Origin: Okapia johnstoni
Lineage: Eukaryota; Chordata; Mammalia; Artiodactyla; Giraffidae
Length of the DNA: 64,000 nucleotides
Reading direction: 5' to 3'
Assembly (NCBI GenBank): GCA_024291935.2
Contig: JAGTYA010000024.1
Coordinates: 1,488,001-1,552,000, forward strand
How positions within the stretch are numbered: position 1 is the first letter of the stretch; the number at the start of each line of letters is the position of its first letter. Both the position numbers and the translations under genes were made by a program. The notes beneath the pieces were generated by a model. It worked only from the letters and a program-made list of their open reading frames with translations. It had not been told where the DNA came from and did not search any database. This document shows, piece by piece, positions 55,466 to 64,000 of this stretch.

Positions 55466-57247
55466 GGCTTTTAGCAGCAAGTTAAAAAGAAAGGGGACCA
55501 AATCGTGGCCTTGCTAATCCTTGTGGCTCATCACCACACTTAGGTGTTTACAAGGTGGGATATGCAATTCCCTCGCAACTAGTGGCAGCCCTCTTAATGA
55601 CTTCAAAAAGGACTGCCCACCTGCACTGTCAGCTGGAGGTTTGGAAATGTCTGAGGGCCACGGAGGGCACAGATGTGGCATTCGGCTCTTGCCACAGGGG
55701 GCATCCCACTCCATCCTTCGCTGCCCCTCCCCTGATTTCCTGGCTAGCACAGGCAAGGCGTGACCTCCTTGTGCTCAGTTTCCTGAAGAGTCTCTCTTCC
55801 CAAGTATCCAGCCCTCAGGGAGGGGATGGGATGCAGCCTCCATTTCCCCCAGCAGTGGGGTCCTGCCAGCCTTTTCCAGGGCTGCCCACTGGGTCCTGCA
55901 TTTGCTTTGTGTCTGGGATGGATTTTTCTGGCTGTGGCCCATCCTTGCACCTGGGCCCTCCATTATCTCTGCTCAGAATCTCCAAGCCACTGCAAACTCC
56001 TCCGATGGGAACCTCCACCCCACTCCCAGACACTGACCAGGGACTCTTGGGGCCTTTCTGCAGCATGACGAGGTTCCTGGAATCCGCCTGGAGCTCTGCC
56101 TCACTCCCTGGAACTTGTTTACCGCAGCCTCCCTCGGGGACTTGTGGGAGCCTTTTCCCCAGTGTCGGGGAACCTGTTTGAGCTTGTTTCCTCCCTTCCC
56201 CAGTTTGCCTGCCTTTCTTCCTGGGCGGAGCAGATGTCCCCTTTTAACATACGCTGCAGGGGAAATGGTCTTAGGAATGACCTAAAGGGTTGCCCCTCAG
56301 CCCCGTAATCTAGAAGCTCCTCCTGTGAACATTGTACCCTGTTCTATCACACCTCCGCCTCTTCCATCCTCCCTGGAGCTGCGCCATTTGGGGTGTCCTG
56401 TCTTCACAGCCATGTTTCTGATCCTTGGGGTTTGATGACCCGAGTTTTGGGCTGACACCTTGGCTCTGGGCCTGTCATTACTTTGGGTCCCCTCTCAGAC
56501 TTGGCAAGGAGTTCTAGCAGAACTGCCCGCCTGCTCTGCGCTCTGTCCACACTCAGGCTCCACCCCTGCCCAGCCTCCACCCCATTCCCCAGGATGTTGC
56601 TCCACTGTGGCCACTGTGAGGACACATCTTCAGGCTCTGATCGCTTCCTCAACCGGACAGCTCAGCCCGGGCAGTTTCCAGCTGCTGGTATCGGTTTAAT
56701 AAACATGGTACGAAGTCTCTATTCCTAAAAAAAGCAAGTTCTCTTTTTTAAAAAATAGTGATGCATGTGATAAAAAATTCGAAAAGCAAAAGAGAAACTC
56801 AGACACTCTTGCGCTCCTCTCCCACCCTGCACGGGTAACTATTTGGGGTTTCTTGTTTCTTCCAAACATGTTTTAAGCACTACTCTCCTCAATGCCCCGG
56901 CCACTGAACAAAAAGGCCTGATTTGTAGAGCTTGCCAGTTTTTCTGATATAAATACTCCCACCATGGCTGATGTCAAGTGACCAACGTGATGTCAGTGAA
57001 TGTGGATTTGAGAAGACGTGCTCACAACTGGTGAGGGGTGAGAACCAGCTCCAGCTCGCCACTGTGAAGTCATGTGTGTGTCATCAGACATGACAGCTTG
57101 CTTCTTACTTTGTACCTAACCAACTTCTCAGTAAGGTGAAGCCAAATACAGCAAGAACCACAATGGAACTGATGCATCTGACCTGCTTCATATAAGACTA
57201 TGGATTGGGAGGGTCTGTCCTACAACCTCTGAGAAGTATGTGTGGCA
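55466..57247. other. Intergenic sequence
   Basis: A plus-strand 208-codon ORF (55555-56181) lacks family resemblance and is opposed by antisense ORFs; I treat it as chance. An A/T-rich segment near 56740-56800 may be old LINE sequence. Confidence 0.35.
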
Positions 57248-57562
57248 GGGCTTCCCTGGTGGGCCAGTGGTTAAGAATCTGCCTTGCAATGCAAGGGTCA
57301 CGGGTTCAATCCCTGGTCCAGGAAGATCCCACATGCCACAGGGCAATTAAGCCTGTGTGCCACAACTACTAAGTGGACGGTCGAGAACCTGCGAGCTGCA
57401 ACTACTGAAGCCCAAGAGCCTAGTGCCTGTGCCCCACAAGAGAGAAGTCACCGCAATGAGAAGCCAGTGCACTGCAGTGAAGAGAAGCCCCTTGCTTGCT
57501 ACAACTAGAGAAAGCCTGAGCGCAGCAATGAAGCCCCACCACAGCCAAAGAATAAAAAAGAG
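57248..57562 (+). mobile_element. CHR-type SINE, long form
   Basis: Sense copy, GGGCTTCCCTGGTGGGCCAG to CACAGCCAAAGAATAAAAAAG. Confidence 0.88.
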
Positions 57563-57706
57563 AAGTGTGTACAGCAGAAAACTAGGAAGGGTCATCAGGT
57601 CAGTTATGGGGTAAGTGATTTTAAGAAGCTAATTAGTGGAATGTCATTTTTGAAGAATAAAAACTTTGTTTTGAAGAAGCAATATCTTTATTTTTAATCG
57701 AGTCAT

Positions 57707-58456
57707 TTCAGTTCAGTTCAGTCGCTCAGTCGTGTCCGACTCTTTGCGACCCCATGAATTACAGCATGCCAGGCCTCTGTCCATCACCAACTTCCGGAGT
57801 TTACCCAAACCCATGTCCATCGAGTCGGTGATGCCATCCAGCCATCCCATCGTCTGTCTTCCCCTTCTCCTCCTGCCCCCAATCCTTCCCAGCATTAGGG
57901 TCTTTTCCAACGAGTCAACTCTTCACATGAGGTGGCCAAAGTATTGGAGTTTCAGCTTCAACATCAGTCCTTCCAATGAACACCCAGGACTGATCTCCTT
58001 TAGGGTGGACTGGTTGGATCTCCTTGCAATCCAAGGGATTCTCAAGAGTCTTCTCCAACACCACAGTTCAAAAGCATCAATTCTTCGGCGCTCAGCTTTC
58101 TTCACCGTCCAACTCTCACATCCATACATGACTACTGGAAAAACCATAGCCTTGACTAGATGGACCCTTGTTGGCAAAGTAATGTTTCTGCTTTTAAATA
58201 TGCTATCTAGGTTGGTCATAACTTTCCTTCCAAGGAGTAAGCGTCTTTTAATTTCATGGCTGCAGTCACCATCTGCAGTAATTTTGGAGCCCCCCAAAAT
58301 AAAGTCTGACACTGTTTCCACTGTTTCCCCATCTATTTGCCATGAAGTGATGGGACCAGATGCCATGATCTTAGTTTTCTGAATGTTGAGCTTTAAGCCA
58401 ACTTTTTCACTCTCCACTTTCAGTTTTATCAAGAGGCTCTTTAGTTCCTCTTCGAG
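57707..58456 (-). mobile_element. BovB LINE 3' fragment with an open frame
   Basis: Antisense BovB of about 750 bases. The minus-strand frame 58432-57923 is open (169 codons: [18 protein letters not shown], then [14 protein letters not shown]). A one-base disruption near the 3' end shifts the remaining codons. It is very similar to 52310-53053 on the opposite strand. Confidence 0.93.
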
Positions 58457-58754
58457 TAGTTAGGAGTTAATTCAAGACAGGATTTAGACTGCCAGGAAAA
58501 AAAAAAATCTTCACCAAACTCCTTTTAAAACTTTAGATGATCAAATTTCCCAGTCAGAATTCAGGAATCTACAAAGCCTGGAGAATGAAGCAGGTATGTG
58601 ACCATGAACTTCCCAGGTTCTCTTCAGAAGCCATGGACGGCCCAGGCTGATATTGCCAAATGATCCGACTTGGTGGCTGCCCAGGAAACCCTCCAAGCTC
58701 CGTTACGAAACATTTGCTTTCTTAAAAAAACATAAGCACTGCACACTCTTGTGC
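58457..58754. other. Intergenic sequence
   Basis: Nothing recognised. Confidence 0.4.
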
Positions 58755-58975
58755 TGTATGCTAAGTCGCTTCAGTCGTGTCCAACCCTTTGCAACCCCAT
58801 GGACCGTAGCCCGCCAGCTTCCTCTGTCCATGGGATTCTCCTGGCAAGAATGCTGGAGTGGGTTGCCATTTCCTCCTCCAGGGGATCTTCCCGACCCAGG
58901 GATCGAACCCGCGTCTCTTACGTCTTCTGCATTGGCAGGCGGGTTCTGTACCACTAGCGCCAACCAAGAAGCCCC
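58755..58975 (-). mobile_element. Bov-tA SINE
   Basis: Antisense copy, TGTATGCTAAGTCGCTTCAG to GCCAACCAAGAAGCCCC. CpG content is high, suggesting a young copy. Confidence 0.92.
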
Positions 58976-59974
58976 AGCACACACTTAGTTCATGGGAAGC
59001 TGTGAGGCTCACACTTAAGACTCATTCCAGATGCTGAGGGTGTCAGGGTCCCTGGATGCATCCTTCCAGCCACTGTTCTATAGCAGGAGGTTACAGATGA
59101 CTCTGCTGACAGCTTTCGGGGTTCCTGTGTGAAGCAAGTGACTGAGCCCCTATGGGAAGCAATTTGCTGCACTCTATCTTTTCCAGTGATACATCTCAGC
59201 AAAGCCACAGCCATGTGGCATAGGGGGGTATACAAAATGGACATATACGGCTAACAGGTACACACAAAGTTCAAAAGACTGTCAGGTTGGAACCAGATAA
59301 CTGAGAATCTCTTTGACTGAAGATAGATCCCTGAGGACAATGTCATTTCAGTCTGTTTAGGGAGCAGCAGCAGGAGAGATGGGTCATTATGAGGGCCAGG
59401 CAACCAGAGATGACCCCTTGTGGTGAGGAAGCCCACTGCTTTAACCGGATCTTCAAAAGGAGGTTGAGAAACCCAGAACGGAAGATTTGGTGTCTAAAAG
59501 CCACAGGCTGATCAAGAAATGAGGCCTGTCCTGGGAAGAAATATCAGCCTTTGGATCTATTCCTCCATCCTGCCACGTTGCAGGATAGTTTCATTCACTG
59601 ACAGGTTATGTGTTTCAGAATAGCCTTAGGGACAGGAAACATAAAGCCATTTATACTTTTGGCCTGATTTACTCGCATCATCAGGGTTAGAACGCCTCAT
59701 TCATTTAGGCTGAAGGGTGGTGATGCAGAGGACTTCACTCATCTGGTGGGAGCCTCACCACACGTCCTTGGCGTGGCCTCGGTGGGGAGAGCAGGGCTTC
59801 AGAAGTACAGGGGAAGGGCCGCTGCAGGTGAAACTCCACAGAGAGGGAACCTGGGGAAGGAGGATGGCAGAGCACGAGAGGCCCTGGGTGGATGGTCCTC
59901 GGGGTCAGGATGGAGGAAAGGCCCCTGCTGTGTAACATTCAATAAAAGACTAGGAGCAGACAGAGAAGGAGAAA
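58976..59974. other. Intergenic sequence
   Basis: No gene or nameable repeat. Confidence 0.4.
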
Positions 59975-60555
59975 TACTGTAGGACATTCCTTATACTTGG
60001 AATCTAAAAAGAAATGATACAAATGAACTTACAAAGCAGAGACTCAAGACTTAGGAAACGAACTTATGGTTGCAAGGGAGCGGGATAGTTAGGGACTTTG
60101 GGAAGGCCACGGACACACTGCTATGTTTAAAATGGATACCCAACAAGGACCTATTGTATAGCACATGGAATTCTGCTTAATGTTATGTGCCAGCCTGGAT
60201 GGGAGAGGGATTTAGGGGAGAATGGATACATATAAATGTATGGCTGACTCCCTTCACTGTTTCACCTGAAACTACCACAATGTTGTTAATCGACTACACA
60301 TGCATAGTGTTAAATCACTTCAGTCATATCCGACTCTTTGCAACCCCATGGACTGCAGCCCACCAGGCTCCTCTGTCCATGGGATCCTCCAGGCAAGAAT
60401 ACTGGAGTGGGTTGCCATGCCCTCTTCCAGGGGATCTTCCTGACCCAGGGATCAAACTCTTGTCTCCTGCAGCTCCTGCATTGCAGGCAGATTCTTTACC
60501 GCTGAGCCACTGGGGAAGCCTGTTAACTGGCAATTCCCCAACACAAAATAAAAGG
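59975..60555 (+). mobile_element. Artiodactyl L1 3' end split by a Bov-tA
   Basis: ATACTTGGAATCTAAAAAGA, GGACCTATTGTATAGCACAT and CACAATGTTGTTAATCGACT precede the insertion; CAATTCCCCAACACAAAATA then AAAGG follows it. Confidence 0.85.
60296..60520 (-). mobile_element. Bov-tA SINE nested in L1
   Basis: Antisense copy, ACATGCATAGTGTTAAATCA to GAGCCACTGGGGAAGCC, interrupting the L1 3' end. Confidence 0.92.
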
Positions 60556-60589
60556 TTTCTAGTTTAAAAGAAAACAGAAAGACTGGGAG

Positions 60590-60905
60590 GGCTTCCCTAG
60601 TGGCTCAGTGGTAAAGAGTCCACCTGTCAATACAGGAGACACGGGTTCAGTTCCTGATCCAGGAAGATCCCACATGCAGCAGAGCAACTAAGGCCATGTG
60701 CCACAACTTCTCAGCCTGTGCTCTAGAGCCTGGGAGCCACAACTGCTGAGCCCATGTGCCACAGCTATTAAAGCCCTCACACCCTAGAGCCCATGCCCCA
60801 CAACAAGAGAGTAGCCTCTACTCACCGAAGCTAGAGAAAAGCCGGTGCCGCAACGAAGACCCAGCACAGCCAGAACTAAATAAATAAAATTATTAAAAAA
60901 AGAAA
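60590..60905 (+). mobile_element. CHR-type SINE, long form
   Basis: Sense copy, GGAGGGCTTCCCTAGTGGCT to GAACTAAATAAATAAAATTA. Confidence 0.88.
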
Positions 60906-61149
60906 AAAGACTGAGAGCAAAAGAGACGGACGAGAAATATGGAAAGAAAATCATTAAAAAAATAAGAGTAAATGTGAATAAACAGGTGCTGCTTTGGAAG
61001 GAGGGAGGGAGACAAAAATTCTTTTAAACCCGGAGGTACCTGTGGATTGGGGGACAGTCCTAGTAAACTGAGGGTGTGCTCAGCCCAGACCCAGCTGTGG
61101 GCTCCCCCTCAGGGGTCTCCCCCGCAAGGCTTTGGCACAGGTGCCCCAG
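60906..61149. other. Intergenic sequence
   Basis: Nothing recognised. Confidence 0.4.
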
Positions 61150-61650
61150 AAGATAAATACAAAGATATTCACTGAAGCACTGTTTGTAACAGCAAAAAAA
61201 AAAAGTGAAAACAATCTGCGTCTCAACAAAAGAAAGGACAAAATGAACTCTTAACTTGCTCACGGGAGGTGCTCTCTGCTGCAGTTAGAATGAATAAACC
61301 AGACTTTCATGTATCAACATGTATAATCTCAAAACCATATTGAGTGGAAAAAGCAAGTTACAGGGTGCTACACAGTGATTCCTTTTACATAAAGTTTCAA
61401 AACATGCCAAAAATAGAACTGTTCTGTTTAGAAATGCATTTTTAATATGTAGCGAAGCACAGAAACATACAGGTGGGTTATTTTCACCAACCTCTGAGGA
61501 GGGGAGGAATGAAAAACAACATAGGGCTCTAGCTATTTCTAAAGCTTTATTTCTTTAAAAAAAAAAAATGAAAATAAGGCAACATATTAGTATCTGTTTA
61601 CTCTTGGCGGTAGATACAGATGCTTATTCAGATTGTATTTTGTACCTGTA
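61150..61650 (+). mobile_element. L1M LINE 3' region
   Basis: GATATTCACTGAAGCACTGT, TTTGTAACAGCAAAAAAAA and ATGTATAATCTCAAAACCAT are old L1 3' landmarks. Confidence 0.7.
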
Positions 61651-61651
61651 G

Positions 61652-62320
61652 TGGGCTGAATAATGGCCCCCAGAAATGTCCATCCACTCCTGCTCCTCAG
61701 AATCTATGTTACCTGATTATGGTTAAAGAGACTTTGCATATGTGTTAAGTGAAAGAAAGTAAAAGTGTTAGTTGCTCAGTCGTGTCCAACTCTTTTTGAC
61801 CCTGTGGACTGTAGCCCACCAGGCTCCTCTGTCCATGGAATTGGAGGAGTTGTCATTCCCTTCTCCTGAGGATCTTCCCAACCCAGGGATTGACTCTGGG
61901 TCTCTTGCATTGCAGGCAGATTCTTTACCACATGAGCCACCTAGGAAGCTGCAATAAGACTATACTGAACTACAAGAGTGGGTCTAATGTAACCACGAGG
62001 GTCTTTATAAGAGGGAGGCAGGAGAGCCATCAGAGCCAGCAAGAGGAGATAGGGTAGTGGAGTGGAGGCAGAGGGTGGAGGGGTGCCCTCTGGAGATGGA
62101 AGAAGGAAGGGCCCAGAGCCGAGGAATGCACAAGGTCCCTAGAAGCTGAAAAAGGCAAGAAAACAGATCTTCCCCTGAAGGCTCCAGAAGGAATACAGCG
62201 CTGTCAACACCTCGATTTTAGGCTTCTGACCTCCAGGGCTGTAAGAGAACAGATCGGCATTGTTCCAGTCATTGAATTCGTGGTAAATTGGTATGGCGGC
62301 AAGAGGAAACGAATCCAGTT
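61652..62320 (+). mobile_element. MLT1 (MLT1D-like) LTR split by a Bov-tA
   Basis: GTGGGCTGAATAATGGCCCC at the left; after the insertion GGGTCTTTATAAGAGGGAGG, AGGAATGCACAAGGTCCCTA and TTAGGCTTCTGACCTCCAGG. It ends near AGAGGAAACGA. Confidence 0.78.
61748..61951 (-). mobile_element. Bov-tA SINE with internal deletion, nested in MLT1
   Basis: Antisense copy lacking about 25 bases of the Bov-A body between GTCCATGGAATTGGAG and GAGTTGTCATTCCC. Confidence 0.88.
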
Positions 62321-63457
62321 CTTCTGGGGGATGTTTCATAATCCAAGCTTGTTTGCTTTCATTTTATGATACTGAGTTAGGAGAATGGTGGTTAAGGGCT
62401 CTGCCCGGGTCTTCCTGTTCCTCCCCCTTCACTGGAGGCAGAGCTCTTTGGGAACCTTGGGGGGTGGGGGGGTGGAGTTGGTATCTAAGAGGCGGGGCCC
62501 TAGGGTTTCAGGTTGTCAGAACAAGTTCTAGGCACTGGGGGAGTGGCTCCCTCCCTCCCAGGGTAGGGAAAGCTACAGAAGGGAAGCTCCCAGAAGTCTG
62601 AGGGTGGCTGCAGAGGTGCCCTTGAGGCCCTGCACAGAGAGCTCCCCAAGACGCTCCAGGCCCAGCATGCATCTCCTGAAGAGGCCATGGGCAGCTTGGG
62701 GGTCAGCCCATGTCACAGGGCTTTGCCTGGGAGTGGAGACTCCAGATGTCGGATGGCCAGGCCCTCCTCCAAGGCCACAGCTCTTCTGTCCCTGTGGGGG
62801 TAGGGGAGGAAGGCAGGGGGACGAACAACAGCACTGTGCTAACAGAAGCCTCCACCCCTCTACCTGGGTCAGTGCCCTCTCAGCGAGGATGCAGCCCGGG
62901 GTCAGCCTGTTACAGGTGGACCTATGGTATTCAGGGAGGGAGCCCACTCGGTGAAGAAGCTGGGCTTGAGAGAGAGAGGGAGGGCTGAAAGGAGATTGGG
63001 TTTAAAGGCATGTAAGGATCCAGAAAAAGATGACGATTTTTCAGGAAGAGAAACGCCTGTGTATATTCGTGTGCATGTGTGTGTGTATGTGCATGTATGT
63101 ACACACAGAGGTCTTGGTAAGGGGCTGTCAAGGGGAAAGAAGCTGGAATGAGACGGGTATGGTCCAGACCATGGAACAGCTGTGGGAGAAGCTGCAGGGC
63201 CCAGATCACAGCACAAACAGAAGAGCTGTCTTGGGAGAGAGGAAGGATGGTTCTTTTTTTCTCCAGGTCTGGAAACTAGCTAGGGAATCCATGGACAAGG
63301 GTCTGGAAGGACAGCCCACTTGCCCTGGAGTTACCCCAGTGTGGGACTGTGGAGGTGGGGAGGATGAAGGCTCTTCACTGCATCTGGATCACCTGAATTG
63401 TTTTACAATGGAGATGTGCTCCTATGTCACCTGTGAAATTAAAAATCAACTTAAATA
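62321..63457. other. Intergenic sequence
   Basis: Contains G-runs at 62458-62475 and TG-rich DNA at 63070-63100. Opposed ORFs of 104-142 codons are not protein-like. Confidence 0.4.
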
Positions 63458-63652
63458 AGTTGCTCGGTTGTGTCTGACTCTTTGTGACTCCACAGACTGT
63501 AGCCCGCCAGGATCCTCTGCCCATGGACTGGAGTGGGTTGCCATTGCGTTTCTCCAGGGGAATCTTCCCAACCCAGAAATTGAACCCGCGTCTCTTTTTG
63601 TCTCCTGCATTGGCAGGCAGATTCTTTACCATCTGAACCACTAGAGAACACC
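63458..63652 (-). mobile_element. Bov-tA SINE
   Basis: Antisense copy with a deletion in the Bov-A body. TAAATAA occurs on both sides and may be the target-site duplication. Confidence 0.88.
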
Positions 63653-64000
63653 CTAAATAAATCAGACCCTCTGAGCAGCACAGTAAGTGCTAGTTACTCA
63701 GAAGGATCAGGCAGGTTTAGGAGTTACCGAGTGGAGTGAGTGAGCTGGATGGGATTTGACCAGGTGAAGGGGCACCTTGGGGAAGAGCTGAGAAAGAAAG
63801 GGAAGGTGTGGCAGGTCGTGAAGGCAGCAAGACCCCTACGGCCTGAGAGAGGTGCCTGTTGGAGAGGAACTGGGCCTTGAAGAGATGCCTCCCTGAGCAG
63901 CTGCTTCAGAGTCTCTGGGAGGCGTGTTCAAAAGCAGAGATACTCAACCACACACAAGTGCACCCACACGCACGCGCACACACACTCGGCCTGGTCTCTC
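63653..64000. other. Intergenic sequence ending in a CA-rich repeat
   Basis: CACACACAAGTGCACCCACA and CGCACACACACTC lie at 63949-63987. No gene recognised. Confidence 0.45.

Noticed and set aside
55555..56181. 208-codon plus-strand ORF
   Set aside because: No recognisable family, opposed by antisense ORFs, no nearby promoter or splice evidence.
57732..58382. 216-codon plus-strand ORF
   Set aside because: Antisense shadow of the minus-strand BovB copy.
1..64000. Regularly spaced repeats resembling a CRISPR array or a microbial mobile island
   Set aside because: The recurrent blocks are dispersed ruminant SINEs and LINEs in both orientations with individual target-site duplications, not a spaced array.

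Overview
This window is ruminant (pecoran) nuclear DNA. It is saturated with repeats restricted to or typical of ruminants: BovB (RTE-type) LINE fragments, Bov-tA and BOV-A2 SINEs, and CHR-type tRNA-derived SINEs. Beneath these lie older mammalian repeats (MIR, L2, L1M, MER5A, MLT1/MaLR LTRs). Cattle, sheep, goat, antelope and deer cannot be told apart from this sequence alone. Nothing looks bacterial, viral or plasmid-borne. I saw no operon, CRISPR array, rRNA or functional tRNA gene; the tRNA-like stretches are SINE heads.

I can support only one host protein-coding gene: an intact single-exon ORF at 35681-36736 (+) encoding a 351-residue protein that I recognise as TEX44 (testis-expressed 44, formerly C2orf57 in human). 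An AATAAA signal lies about 120 bases past its stop. A 14-codon upstream ORF in strong Kozak context ends in a TGA that overlaps the weak TEX44 start codon. In human, TEX44 lies between NMUR1 and PTMA (from memory). Neither neighbour is recognisable here, so the window looks like the gene-poor interval around TEX44.

Layout: 1-560 is a CpG island cut by the left edge. 560-20400 is intergenic DNA with many SINE and LINE fragments, including an inverted BovB copy and a possible retrocopy at 5889-6420. 20400-21420 is moderately CpG-rich with two CTCF-like motifs. 22.5-25.1 kb is a long decayed BovB copy. 26-35 kb is repeat-rich, with several MLT1 LTRs. 35.6-36.9 kb is TEX44. 43.9-44.5 kb is a CpG island with a near-perfect RFX X-box. 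47.9-50.3 kb holds a strong CTCF motif followed by a larger CpG island ending in a YY1/E2F composite. 51.9-58.5 kb carries two young BovB 3' copies in opposite orientation, one with an uninterrupted reverse-transcriptase reading frame. 58.5-64 kb is intergenic with L1, MLT1 and SINE insertions.

I found no convincing new multi-gene system. The items most worth following are the TEX44 uORF arrangement, the X-box promoter with no recognised gene, the CTCF motifs around TEX44, and the open BovB reading frame.
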